Of a stretch of 64,000 nt of DNA, positions 45,471 to 53,825 are shown one piece after another (within the stretch, counting starts at the first letter, position 1; every line of letters starts with the position of its first letter). The notes beneath the pieces are model-generated. The model was not told where the DNA came from. It did no database searches and worked only from the letters and a program-made list of their open reading frames with translations. A program made the translations under genes and the position numbers. Origin of the DNA: Catellatospora sp. TT07R-123 (GTDB lineage: Bacteria; Actinomycetota; Actinomycetes; Mycobacteriales; Micromonosporaceae); assembly GCF_018327705.1 (NCBI RefSeq), contig NZ_BNEM01000002.1:1612001-1676000 (forward strand). The letters are read 5' to 3'.

Positions 45471-46861
45471 CAGCTGCCGCAGCAGCTGCCGGATGCGGCC
45501 GGGGCGGTCGGCTGGAGCACGGGCAGCGTCAGCAGTCCGCCGGCGATGCCGGTGGCGAGTCCGCGCGCGGGTTCGGACTGCGGGGCCGGGGTGCCGCAGC
45601 AGGCGGCCGCGTCGTCGGCGCCCAGTGCCGCCGAGGACGAGCAGACCCCGGTCTCGGGCAGTTCGAGCTGGACGTCGCGGGCCGCCGCCCAGTCCCCGGC
45701 GAGGGCGGCGACGACGGAGCGGGCCTGTTCGTAGCCGGTGGCCATGAGGAACGTGGGGGCGCGGCCGTACGACTTGGCGCCGATGGCGTAGTAGCCGGGT
45801 TCGGGGTGGGTGAGCTCGTCGACGCCGTGGGGCGGGACGGTGCCGCAGGAGTGCTGGTTCGGGTCGATGAGCGGCGCCAGGGTGCGGGTGGAGCCGAGGA
45901 TCGGGTCGAGGTCCAGGCGCAGTTCGGCGGTGATGGTGTGGTCGGGCCGGAAACCGGTGGCCGACACGATCCGGTCCGCGGTGACCACGGCACCGCTGCG
46001 TGCCGTGACGGTGACCTGGCCGCTGTCGGTGGTGATCGAACGGACCGTGAACCCGGGGTGCAGGGTGATGGTGCCCGCGTCGACCAGGTCGCGCACGCGG
46101 GTGCCGAGGGCGCCGCGGGCGGGCAGGGCGTCGGCCTCGCCGCCGCCGTAGGTGCGGGCGGCGTCGCCGGTGCGGATCGCCCAGCTGATCTGCGTGCCGG
46201 GTGCCTCGGCGGCGAGCTGGGCCAGGGCGAGCAGGGTGTTGGCGGCGGAATGCCCGGCGCCGACGACCAGGGTGTGCCTGCCGGCGAAGCGGTCGCGGTG
46301 GCGGCCGAGGACGTCGGGCAGTGCGGTGTCGATGAGCGCCGCGGCGTCGGTCTCGCCGTGGGCGGGCAGCCCGGAGCCGCCCAGGACGTTGGGGGTCGGC
46401 CAGGTCCCGGACGCGTCGATCACCGCGCGGGCGGTCAGCTCCTCGCCCGTGGCGAGGCGGATCAGGAACGGGGCCTGGTCGCGGCCGGTGGAGCGGATGC
46501 GGTCGAGGCCGTCGCGGCTGACCGCCGTGACCTTCGCCTGGTAGCGGACGCGGTCGGCCAGGGCGGGCAGCTTGGCCAGCGGGGCCAGGTAGTCGGCAAC
46601 CAGCTGCGCGCCGGTGGGCAGGCCGGCCTCGTCCGGGGCGGTCCAGCCGTCGGCTTCGAGCAGGCGGCGGGCGGCGGAGTCGATGTCGAAGCGCCACGGG
46701 CTGAACACCCGCACGTGTCCCCAGTCGGCCACGGCCGCGGCGGGGCCGTCGCCGGCTTCCAGGACGACGAAGTCCAGTCCGCGTTCGGCCAGGTGCGCTG
46801 CGGCGGCCAGGCCGACCGGACCTGCGCCGATCACCGCGATCGGCAGGTTGTCGATGCTCAT
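45470..46861 (-). CDS. FAD-dependent monooxygenase (ArsO-like)
   Basis: A 463-residue flavoprotein. The FAD site is VIGAGPVGLAAAAHLAERG, the NADPH site LVVGAGHSAANTLL, with the linking motif SATGFRPDHT. Such proteins in ars operons are called ArsO. The C-terminal tail is unusual: two vicinal Cys pairs (AACCGTPAP and GSCCGS) and one more Cys (ETGVCSSS) could bind As(III). GGAG lies 11 bases before the ATG. The gene is divergent from arsR with shared operator-like repeats. Confidence 0.85.
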   Translation of the reverse strand: MSIDNLPIAVIGAGPVGLAAAAHLAERGLDFVVLEAGDGPAAAVADWGHVRVFSPWRFDIDSAARRLLEADGWTAPDEAGLPTGAQLVADYLAPLAKLPALADRVRYQAKVTAVSRDGLDRIRSTGRDQAPFLIRLATGEELTARAVIDASGTWPTPNVLGGSGLPAHGETDAAALIDTALPDVLGRHRDRFAGRHTLVVGAGHSAANTLLALAQLAAEAPGTQISWAIRTGDAARTYGGGEADALPARGALGTRVRDLVDAGTITLHPGFTVRSITTDSGQVTVTARSGAVVTADRIVSATGFRPDHTITAELRLDLDPILGSTRTLAPLIDPNQHSCGTVPPHGVDELTHPEPGYYAIGAKSYGRAPTFLMATGYEQARSVVAALAGDWAAARDVQLELPETGVCSSSAALGADDAAACCGTPAPQSEPARGLATGIAGGLLTLPVLQPTAPAASGSCCGS

Positions 46862-46880
46862 CGCGTCTCAGGCTCCTTGT

Positions 46881-46896
46881 TTAGACGTTTCTCTAA
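46881..46896. promoter_or_regulatory. ArsR-type operator near the monooxygenase start
   Basis: TTAGA (46881-46885) and TCTAA (46892-46896) form an inverted repeat with a six-base spacer, 20 bases upstream of the ATG at 46861. Further TTAGA half sites occur at about 46906 and 46922. Confidence 0.5.
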
Positions 46897-46920
46897 GTGA
46901 CTTGCTTAGAGTGCTACCTA

Positions 46921-47005
46921 CTTAGAAGTCTGTCAACTCAAGCAGCTGGGTCGTGGTGGTGACACCCGCCTACCGGCGTTGCCGCCTGCTTCGAAATCTG
47001 TCAAC
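46921..47005. promoter_or_regulatory. Direct repeats in the ars divergent promoter region
   Basis: CTTAGAAGTCTGTCAAC (46921-46937) and CTTCGAAATCTGTCAAC (46989-47005) are near-identical direct repeats 68 bases apart. One faces each divergent transcription unit, which suits binding sites of a shared ArsR repressor. Confidence 0.5.
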
Positions 47006-47013
47006 CTAGGTCC

Positions 47014-47370
47014 ATGTCGAAGCAGCTGACCGTGCTGGACACCGAGACCTGCTGCGCCCCGATCGCCACCGCGACGGTGGCCGCCGAGGCCGCCGCCGAC
47101 CTCGCCACGGCGTTCAAGGCCCTCGGCGACCCGGTCCGCCTGCAACTGCTGTCGATGATCGCCTCCGCCGACGGCGGAGAAGCATGCGTCTGCGACCTGA
47201 CCCCCGCCTTCGACCTGACCGGCCCGACCATCTCCCATCACCTGAAGGTGCTGCGCGAAGCCGGTCTGGTCGAGTCCGACCGCCGAGGCACGTGGGTGTG
47301 GTATCGCGCCAACCGGCCCAAGCTGGCCGCCCTCTCGGCACTGCTCGGCACCCCGGCACCCGTCGCCTGA
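47014..47370 (+). CDS. arsR: ArsR-family repressor (first copy)
   Basis: A 118-residue metalloregulator. The wHTH is ACVCDLTPAFDLTGPTISHHLKVLREAGLVES, with the ACVCDL thiol motif in the position of the classical ELCVCDL arsenite site, plus a vicinal Cys pair near the N terminus (TETCCAP). Arsenite sensing is therefore likely. CAACCT stands six bases before the ATG, so the mRNA may be leaderless. It is divergent from the monooxygenase operon and about 80 bases upstream of a second arsR. Confidence 0.9.
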   Translation: MSKQLTVLDTETCCAPIATATVAAEAAADLATAFKALGDPVRLQLLSMIASADGGEACVCDLTPAFDLTGPTISHHLKVLREAGLVESDRRGTWVWYRANRPKLAALSALLGTPAPVA

Positions 47371-47450
47371 TCGGCGAACCCGCCGCAGGTCACCGAAAGT
47401 TCATGATCGACGAATTGACAGGCCGGCCTGGCGCGCCGTTTCATAACCCT

Positions 47451-47768
47451 GTGGTGATATCAGTTTCTGGTGATACTTTGGCGGAGGTGCTGCGGCTGCT
47501 GGCCGACCCGGCCCGCGCCGCGATCGTCGAAGCCCTGGCCGCAGGCCCCGCCTGCACCTGCCACCTCGTCGAAGACCTCGGCCTGACGCAGCCGAACGTG
47601 TCCAACCACCTGCGCGCCCTGCGCCACGCGGGCGTGGTCAAGGCCGAACCCCACGGCCGCTACACCTACTACCACCTCAACGCCGACGCCCTCGACGCCG
47701 CAGCGGCCCACCTCGCCGGACTCGCAGCCCGCGCCCGCGCCACCGCCGACAACCGCCGGGAATGCTGA
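47451..47768 (+). CDS. arsR: ArsR-family repressor (second copy)
   Basis: A 105-residue wHTH repressor: LRLLADPARAAIVEALAAGPACTCHLVEDLGLTQPNVSNHLRALRHAGVV. The ACTCHL pair is the candidate As(III) site and differs from the first copy. Starts at GTG 47451 or 47454; TTGACA at 47415-47420 upstream may be a promoter. Its stop overlaps the aquaporin start (TGATG), so this copy belongs to the channel-arsC unit. Confidence 0.86.
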   Translation: MVISVSGDTLAEVLRLLADPARAAIVEALAAGPACTCHLVEDLGLTQPNVSNHLRALRHAGVVKAEPHGRYTYYHLNADALDAAAAHLAGLAARARATADNRREC

Positions 47769-48505
47769 TGACCCCCGCCCTGCCGCGCCGCCTGCTCGCC
47801 GAACTCCTCGGCACCATGCTCCTGGTGACCGCCGTCGTCGGCTCCGGGATCACGGCCACCGACCTGTCACCCGACGACGTCGGCCTCCAGCTGCTGGAGA
47901 ACTCGACCGCCACCGTCTTCGCCCTGGCGGTCCTGATCCTCATCCTCGGGCCGGTCTCCGGCGCGCACTTCAACCCCGTGGTGACCGTCGCCGCCTGGTG
48001 GACCGGGCGCCGCGAACCCGGTGCGCTGAGCGGCGCCGACGCCGCCGCCTACGTCGCGGCCCAGACCGTCGGCGCGATCACCGGGTCGGTGCTGGCCAAC
48101 GCCATGTTCGGTATCGCCCAGGGTCTGTCGGGCAGGGACCGGGGCGAGGCGCACCTGTGGCTCGGCGAGACCGTCGCCACCGCCGGGTTGCTGCTGCTGA
48201 TCTTCGCGCTGGTCCGCACCGGCCGCAGCGCACTGGCCGCTCCGGCGGTCGGCGCCTACATCGGTGCGGCTTACTGGTTCACCAGCTCCACCAGCTTCGC
48301 CAACCCCGCCGTCACCATCGGCCGCGCCTTCACCGACACCTTCGCCGGCATCGCCCCCTCCTCGATACCCGGCTTCGTCGCCGCGCAGCTGGCCGGAGCG
48401 CTGATCGGGATCGGGCTGCTCGCGGCGCTGTATCCGCGCGCGGCCTCGGCCCCCGCAGCCCAGCCTGCCGACACCCGGGCCGATCCTGCGTCGGTCGGCG
48501 CCTGA
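47768..48505 (+). CDS. MIP/aquaporin channel (AqpS-like)
   Basis: A 245-residue major intrinsic protein with six helices and both pore half-helices, GAHFNPVVTVAAWW and TSFANPAVTIGRAF (NPV and NPA). In ars operons, such as those of rhizobia, an aquaglyceroporin carries out arsenite made by ArsC; the same role is inferred here. The ATG at 47768 forms a TGATG overlap with the second arsR; an ATG at 47762 is also in frame. Confidence 0.88.
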   Translation: MTPALPRRLLAELLGTMLLVTAVVGSGITATDLSPDDVGLQLLENSTATVFALAVLILILGPVSGAHFNPVVTVAAWWTGRREPGALSGADAAAYVAAQTVGAITGSVLANAMFGIAQGLSGRDRGEAHLWLGETVATAGLLLLIFALVRTGRSALAAPAVGAYIGAAYWFTSSTSFANPAVTIGRAFTDTFAGIAPSSIPGFVAAQLAGALIGIGLLAALYPRAASAPAAQPADTRADPASVGA

Positions 48506-48576
48506 CCCGGCACCGGCACGGCGACGACAGCACCGACGTCCACACCTCGACCGAGCGCCCGATCAGGAGACAGACG

Positions 48577-48996
48577 ATGCCCGACACCAGACCCAGCGTG
48601 CTGTTCGTGTGCGTGCACAACGCGGGCCGCTCCCAGATGGCCGCGGGCTGGCTGCGCCACCTCGCCGGCGACACCGTCGAAGTCCGCTCCGCCGGCTCCG
48701 CCCCCGCCGATCGGATCAACCCCGTCGCGGTGGCCGCCATGGCCGAGGTCGGCATCGACATCACCGGCCAGACCCCGAAGATCCTCACCTACGAGGACGC
48801 CGAAGCCTCCACCGCCGTGATCACCATGGGCTGCGGCGACGTCTGCCCCCACTTCCCCGGCCAGCGCCACGAGGACTGGAAACTCGACGACCCCGCCGGG
48901 CAGGGCATCGAGGCCGTACGCCCCATTCGCGACGAGATCCGCGACCGCGTCCAGGCCCTCCTCGGCGACCTGCTCGGCCCTAAGGCGAGCGCGTGA
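48577..48996 (+). CDS. arsC: Arsenate reductase (low-molecular-weight phosphatase type)
   Basis: A 139-residue ArsC that reduces As(V) to As(III). The P-loop CVHNAGRS gives nucleophile Cys12 and Arg18, and the relay cysteines are in MGCGDVCPHFP, as in thioredoxin- or mycothiol-coupled enzymes. GGAGA precedes the ATG. It is the last gene of the arsR2-channel-arsC unit, and its 3' end overlaps the convergent amine oxidase gene by 17 bases. Confidence 0.95.
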   Translation: MPDTRPSVLFVCVHNAGRSQMAAGWLRHLAGDTVEVRSAGSAPADRINPVAVAAMAEVGIDITGQTPKILTYEDAEASTAVITMGCGDVCPHFPGQRHEDWKLDDPAGQGIEAVRPIRDEIRDRVQALLGDLLGPKASA

Positions 48997-50941
48997 GTCC
49001 GCCGTCCCTGGCAGGACGAACCGGTCGCGGGAGGACGGCGCCGGGGACCGGGGCGGCCGCCAGGGCGGTCTCCAGCCGCTCCCATCGGGTGACCAGGTCG
49101 CCCAGCATCAGCATCAGCACGTCGGGGAAGGCGTAGAGGAACGTCTGGTAGCGGTATTGGTCCAGGTGGTAGAGCCGGACCCCGGTGACGGCGGTGACGC
49201 TGGTGGTGCGGGCGCCGAAGAACAGGTCGTGCGCGCCGAGCACCGCGCCCCGGCCCAGCACCGCCCGCTCGTAGACGCCGCCGAAGTCGACCTCGACCTG
49301 CCCGTCCGCGATCAGGAACAGGCCGTTGGCGGTGTCGTCCTCCCGGCACACCGCCTCACCCGGAACGTAGGCGAGCTCGTCGAACATCGAGGCCAGGGTG
49401 TCGAGTTCGCCGTCGGCCAGCGGTGCGAACAGGCGCACGCCGTACGGGTCGGCGCCCTCGCGCAGGCAGGCGCCCCGGACGGCCAGGTCGGGTTCGGGCA
49501 GGTGGCGCAGGCGCATCCGCGCGAACCGCTTCATCCGGTCGACGTCGCGACGGCGGCGGCGGGTGTCCCCGGCGTTCGGGGCGGTGTAGAGCGTGGTGTC
49601 GCCGCTGATCCGCGCGGCTTCGCGCAGCCCGGACTCGTACGCGCTGTGCACGCACCCCCAGTGGTGGCTGTTGGTGGCCTCGCCCGCGAAGTACAGCCGG
49701 CCGCCGACCGGTTCGGCGAGCACGTCGAGGTCGGCCGGGGTGGCGTCGACCCCGATGCAGCTGTAGGAGCCGCGCGCGTACGGGTCGCCGGACCAGGCCG
49801 TACGCGACACGTGTGCGGGCGCGGGCGCCTGCGGGCCGAAGATGTCGCGCACGACGGTGGTGGCGTAGGCGGCGGCCTCGGCGTCGGTCCAGGTCTCCAG
49901 GTCGCGGCCCAGTGCGGCGCCCAGCAGCATGACCAGGATCGGTTTGCCGTGCGAGCGCCACATGCTGATGACGACGGTGGGGTGGCGGTCGGTGGGGCGG
50001 CACAGGTAGCCGAAGACGTACTGCTCGGTGGGCCAGAACGGCTCGTCGTAGTGCAGGGCGATCTTGTTGAGGGCGCCGAAGCCCAGCCGGGTGACCGCGG
50101 ACCGCTTCGCCTCGGGCAGCGGCGGGTCGAAGGTCACGCTGCCGTGTTTGAGTACGCCGAGGGGCAGGGTGATCAGGGCTTTGTCGGCTTCGTACACCCC
50201 GCTGCCGGTGACCACCCGCACCGGGCCGCCCACCTGGGCCACGACCTGGGTCACGACGTGGTCCAGCCGGATGTCCAGGCCGTCGGCCAGGGCGTCCACC
50301 ACGGACTGGTAGCCGTGGTGCAGGACGCTGTCGCCGTGGCCGTACACGACGTAGCCGTCCTCCCAGTGCTTGAGCGACAGCCGCTCGGCGTCCTCGGCCG
50401 CGTCCTCGCGCAGGATGACGTTGAGGTGGTAGCGGACGGCCTGCTCGTCCTCGGTGCTGAAGCGGCGGGCGGCCAGGATCTGGGTGAGGGCGTCGGCGAG
50501 CGCGCTGTCGGGGTGGCCGAGCCGCCGCGCGGTCTCGGCGCGCTGTTCGAGCTCGTGCAGGACGCTGTCGGCCAGTTCGAGGGTGCGGTTCTTCTCCGCC
50601 TGACCGACGGGTCGGCCGTCGGCGCCGAACAGGTCGAGGTTGTCGAAGCCGCCGGTGTACGAGCTGTCGCCGCCGACGTAACTGTGCGGGATCTCCAGGC
50701 GCTCGACTAGTTCGGTGATGGGGTTGCCGTCGGTGCCGTGGATCCAGTGGGCGCCGAGGTCGACGCCGTGCGCGTCGGTCCAGATGCGGCCGCCGATCCG
50801 GTCGCGGGCCTCCAGGACGGTGACGTGGTGGCCGCGTTCGCGCAGCGCCCGCGCGGCGGCCAGCCCCGCGATCCCGGCCCCGATCACCAGCACACTGGCG
50901 CGGCCCGCCACTTCATCAGCCTGCCCGGTTTCACGACTCAT
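48980..50941 (-). CDS. Flavin amine oxidase fused to a cNMP-binding domain
   Basis: A 653-residue fusion. Residues about 1-460 are an FAD-dependent amine oxidase: dinucleotide site VLVIGAGIAGLAAARALRERG, RIGGRIWTD, GAHWIHG, and the C-terminal flavin site YFAGEATNSHHWGCVHSAYESG. Residues about 515-630 are a cyclic-nucleotide-binding-like barrel (LASMFDELAYVPGEAVCREDD, GLFLIADGQVEVDFGG, LGAHDLFFGARTTSVTAVTG). Polyamine or tyramine-like substrates are typical for the oxidase; gating by the cNMP-like domain is inference. CAGAAT lies six bases before the ATG. Confidence 0.87.
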   Translation of the reverse strand: MSRETGQADEVAGRASVLVIGAGIAGLAAARALRERGHHVTVLEARDRIGGRIWTDAHGVDLGAHWIHGTDGNPITELVERLEIPHSYVGGDSSYTGGFDNLDLFGADGRPVGQAEKNRTLELADSVLHELEQRAETARRLGHPDSALADALTQILAARRFSTEDEQAVRYHLNVILREDAAEDAERLSLKHWEDGYVVYGHGDSVLHHGYQSVVDALADGLDIRLDHVVTQVVAQVGGPVRVVTGSGVYEADKALITLPLGVLKHGSVTFDPPLPEAKRSAVTRLGFGALNKIALHYDEPFWPTEQYVFGYLCRPTDRHPTVVISMWRSHGKPILVMLLGAALGRDLETWTDAEAAAYATTVVRDIFGPQAPAPAHVSRTAWSGDPYARGSYSCIGVDATPADLDVLAEPVGGRLYFAGEATNSHHWGCVHSAYESGLREAARISGDTTLYTAPNAGDTRRRRRDVDRMKRFARMRLRHLPEPDLAVRGACLREGADPYGVRLFAPLADGELDTLASMFDELAYVPGEAVCREDDTANGLFLIADGQVEVDFGGVYERAVLGRGAVLGAHDLFFGARTTSVTAVTGVRLYHLDQYRYQTFLYAFPDVLMLMLGDLVTRWERLETALAAAPVPGAVLPRPVRPARDGGLTRSP

Positions 50942-50999
50942 GTCCGAATTCTGGCCCAGTCGAGGCGCCCGCCCAAGGCCGTCGGCCGGGCATCACCCG

Positions 51000-51623
51000 T
51001 CAGGGCAGGCGGACATCGCCGTCGGCGAGCTGCTCCAGGTCGGCGAGCTGCTGATCCAGTTCCGCCTGCACGCTGGGGTGGGCCAGCTCCCACGCGTAGG
51101 GCGTGACCTCGGGCGGGCGGCGGCGCGGCCACATCAGGTCGCTGGCGGCGTGCAAGGCGGCGGTGTCGAAACCGCGCCAGCCCGCCCAAGCCGCGAACTC
51201 CTGCGAGCCGTGCAGGTAGCACTCGGCGGTGTAGCAGGCGGCCATCACCCGGTTGGCGTCGCGGTCGGTGGGGTCGTCGTACGGCCGGTCGGTGAAGTCC
51301 GGGCTCAGGTAGAACCGGCCCAGGCCCTGGGCCACCCGGGCGGTGGCGTCGGCTTTCCCGGCCAGGCCCTGCTCCACCGCGTCGAGCACGGGCCGCCAGA
51401 AGAGCACGTCCGGATGGTCCTGCTCGGGCTGGGCCGCGTCGGCGAACAGGCGCCGGGCCACGGCGGCGGCGAAGGACGTGCGGCACGGCCGGTCCAGATG
51501 CTCCAGCATGCGCCGGGCGGTGGCGCGCACGTCCACGAAGTATTTGAGCCCGAGCTCGTCGAGCTCGGCGCGGGCAGCCTCGGCACGGGCCACATCGTGT
51601 GCCGGTGAACGGTTTCCAGGCAC
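51000..51623 (-). CDS. Conserved protein of unknown function
   Basis: A 207-residue soluble protein that I do not recognise. Mostly helical: VARAEAARAELDELGLKYFVDVRATARRMLEHL, then AVARRLFADAAQPEQDHP and a Cys-containing segment AACYTAECYLHGSQEFAAWAGW. No membrane or signal segment. The GTG at 51623 is six bases after TACTGT, which supports both the start and the gene. It is an isolated gene downstream (58 bases) of nothing on the same strand; neighbours give no clue. Confidence 0.65.
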   Translation of the reverse strand: MPGNRSPAHDVARAEAARAELDELGLKYFVDVRATARRMLEHLDRPCRTSFAAAVARRLFADAAQPEQDHPDVLFWRPVLDAVEQGLAGKADATARVAQGLGRFYLSPDFTDRPYDDPTDRDANRVMAACYTAECYLHGSQEFAAWAGWRGFDTAALHAASDLMWPRRRPPEVTPYAWELAHPSVQAELDQQLADLEQLADGDVRLP

Positions 51624-51717
51624 GACACCACAGTACTCCCGCCGACCGTCCGGACACGCCTTCCGGGCGAAGCGGCCCGCGCCCGAGCCGACCGTGCTAG
51701 GGCGCGGGGCCGGGCGC

Positions 51718-52281
51718 CTATTCGTGGACCGTCACCTGCCGTCCGGCGACCTGGACGGTGAAGGTCTGCGGGCCGGTGACGTCCAGGTTGTAGACGGTGG
51801 TGAACCGGGTGGTGGCCCGCAGACCCGCGACGCGCAGTCGGCCGTCGCCGCCGAGCAGGTCGCCGACGGCCAGTTCGGCGGCGGTGTACCAGCCGCCGTG
51901 GCCGGCGACCCAGAACCGGTGGTTCGCGGTCGCGGTCAGCGATCCGGCAGCGAAGGTGATCTCGATGAGGTTCTTGCTGCCGGTGCCGACGATGGTCGCC
52001 ACGACCGTCTGGGCGGTCGTCGCGCCGGTGGCCGGGTCGGTGGCCGCGACCTGGTCACCGGGCCGGACGTCGGCGATGCGCCTGGTCGACCCGTCGGCCA
52101 TCAGCACCAGCGTGTCGGCGGTGAAGCTGTTGGTCGGCCCGCCGGGGCAGTCGCCGGGGTCGCAGCGCACCGCGAGCGTGCTGCCGCCGGTGGCGACGTG
52201 GGTGGGCATTGCTGCGATGACCAGCGCCGCGCAGGCCAGCAGCGCGCCGGCGGCGATGCGGCGCAGCCGTGTGGAGGACAT
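51718..52281 (-). CDS. Secreted orphan Hint-domain protein
   Basis: A 187-residue precursor: signal segment AAGALLACAALVIAAMPTHVATG, a short CDPGDCPGGPTN part, then a Hint (intein/hedgehog-like) domain starting SFTADTLVLMADGSTRRIADVRPGDQVAATD and containing TANHRFWVAGHGGWYTAAEL (block with the catalytic-type His). It ends VTVHE, where an autocleaving Hint would have His-Asn. Such domains usually stand before toxins in polymorphic toxin proteins; here nothing follows. Start ATG 52281; TTG at 52302 is possible. Confidence 0.72.
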   Translation of the reverse strand: MSSTRLRRIAAGALLACAALVIAAMPTHVATGGSTLAVRCDPGDCPGGPTNSFTADTLVLMADGSTRRIADVRPGDQVAATDPATGATTAQTVVATIVGTGSKNLIEITFAAGSLTATANHRFWVAGHGGWYTAAELAVGDLLGGDGRLRVAGLRATTRFTTVYNLDVTGPQTFTVQVAGRQVTVHE

Positions 52282-52473
52282 GGTGAGTGGTGCTCCGTTC
52301 AAGCGTCGAGTCGACGGACCAGCCGGACGGTGGATCCGGCTCCAGGTTCACGCCTCGCGCTTAATACCGACTTGCGGTGCACTTGGTACGTCGGCAGGGG
52401 CCGGGGGCGGCCTACGCTGGAGGGAGGTCGCGTGTCGGCCTTGGGCGCGGCCCTTTTCCGTAGGAGGCACGCC

Positions 52474-53199
52474 ATGCCGTTCGTGCAGATCATCGATTGC
52501 CGGACCGAGCGCCCCGACGACCTCAACCGGCTCATGGACACCTGGGTCGAGCAGACCGTCGGCAGGCGGACGGCCACCCACACCCTGATCGGGCGGGACC
52601 GCGACAACGCGGACCACTACCTGGAGATAGTCGAGTTCCCCTCGTACGAGGAGGCGATGCGCAACTCGGCACTGCCCGAGACCGAGCGGATCTTCAACGA
52701 GATCACCGCGCTGTGCGGGCAGCCGCCGACCTTCACCAACCTCGACGTCATCCGCGACGAGCAGCTGAACAAGATGAACGCCCGCGTCTTCTTCGACCAG
52801 ATCGTCTCCGAGGGCAGGCTCGACCTCATCCCGCAGCTGTTCGCACCCGGCTACACCGGCCACGACCCGGCCGACGAGGGCAGTTCCGGCGGCGGGGGCG
52901 AGACCGTCGGCCTCGACGCCCTGCGCGCACAGGTCGAGGGCTACCGGCGCGGATTCGACTGCCGGTTCACCGTCGAGAACCAGATCGCCGAGGGCGACGA
53001 GGTCGCCACGCGGTGGCGCTGGGCGGGCATCCACCACGGCGAGTTCCGGGGCGTGGCCGCCACCGGCCGCGAATGCACCATGACCGGGATGGCCGTCTTC
53101 CGGTTCGAGGACGGAAAAGTCAGCGAAGCATGGTGGAACTGGGACAACATGACCCTGTACCGCCAGCTCGGCCTGATCCCGGACGAAACGTCGCGGTGA
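52474..53199 (+). CDS. ABM-like plus SnoaL ester-cyclase-like protein
   Basis: A 241-residue two-domain protein. Residues 1-100 resemble a dimeric alpha/beta barrel (MPFVQIIDCRTERPDDLNRL, HYLEIVEFPSYEEAMRNSALPETERI). Residues about 110-240 are a SnoaL-type NTF2 fold (ARVFFDQIVSEGRLDLIPQLFAPGYTGHDP, AFRFEDGKVSEAWWNWDNMTLYRQLG-like end). Role unknown; ester cyclase family proteins hydrolyse or cyclise small molecules or bind them. TAGGAGG precedes the ATG. Followed after 25 bases by the TIGR03086-type gene on the same strand. Confidence 0.82.
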   Translation: MPFVQIIDCRTERPDDLNRLMDTWVEQTVGRRTATHTLIGRDRDNADHYLEIVEFPSYEEAMRNSALPETERIFNEITALCGQPPTFTNLDVIRDEQLNKMNARVFFDQIVSEGRLDLIPQLFAPGYTGHDPADEGSSGGGGETVGLDALRAQVEGYRRGFDCRFTVENQIAEGDEVATRWRWAGIHHGEFRGVAATGRECTMTGMAVFRFEDGKVSEAWWNWDNMTLYRQLGLIPDETSR

Positions 53200-53224
53200 C
53201 GGGTCCCGTACCGCCAGAGGAAAC

Positions 53225-53821
53225 ATGATCGATCTCGAACCCGCCGCCGACGAGGTGGCGCGGCTGCTCGCCGCCGTGTCCGCCGACGACCTGGACCGCC
53301 CCACGCCCTGCACCGACCTGGACGTCGCGGCCCTGCTCGACCACCTGATGGGGCTGTCGGTCGCGTTCCGGCTCGCCGCCGACAAGACCCCGCCGCCGGC
53401 GGGCTACGAGCCCAAGCCGGGTCACGGCAGCGCCCACCACCTCGACCCGACCTGGCGCGAAGCCCTGCCCCGGCGGCTGCACGAGCTCGTCGCCGCGTGG
53501 CGCGACCCCGCCGCCTGGCAGGGCAGCACCGAGGCGGGCGGCGTCACGATGCCCGCCGAGGTCATGGGCGTGGTCGCGCTCGACGAACTCGTCCTGCACG
53601 GCTGGGACCTCGCCCGCGCGACCGGGCAGCGGTTCACCTGCGACCCGGTCAGCACCGGCGCCGTCCTGTCGTTCACCGAGACGGCGGCCCGGCCCGAGCA
53701 GGCGGGAATGCGCGAAGGGCCGTTCGGGCCGGTCGTGGCCGTGCCGGCCGATGCGCCCGCGCTCGACCGCGCCCTCGGCTACGCGGGCCGCGATCCCCGG
53801 TGGGCGCCGCCGCGGCTGTGA
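53225..53821 (+). CDS. TIGR03086/mycothiol-dependent DinB-like protein
   Basis: A 198-residue protein of the MDMPI/DinB type. The N-terminal helix bundle has RPTPCTDLDVAALLDHLMGLSVAFR, and the metal site is completed by ALDELVLHGWDLARATGQ, the conserved HxWDLA motif of TIGR03086. These proteins bind a metal and probably mycothiol; studied relatives are maleylpyruvate isomerases. AGAGGAAAC precedes the ATG. Probably co-transcribed with the SnoaL-like gene. Confidence 0.87.
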   Translation: MIDLEPAADEVARLLAAVSADDLDRPTPCTDLDVAALLDHLMGLSVAFRLAADKTPPPAGYEPKPGHGSAHHLDPTWREALPRRLHELVAAWRDPAAWQGSTEAGGVTMPAEVMGVVALDELVLHGWDLARATGQRFTCDPVSTGAVLSFTETAARPEQAGMREGPFGPVVAVPADAPALDRALGYAGRDPRWAPPRL

Positions 53822-53825
53822 GCGG

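Noticed and set aside
44190-46697. An 835-codon frame joining MFS and upstream sequence
   Set aside because: The part above 45470 is a shadow of the flavin monooxygenase, which overlaps the MFS start by TGATG.
47451-48996. ArsB or Acr3 arsenite pump
   Set aside because: The membrane protein at 47768 has both NPA-type motifs and is an aquaporin-type channel, not an Acr3 or ArsB pump.
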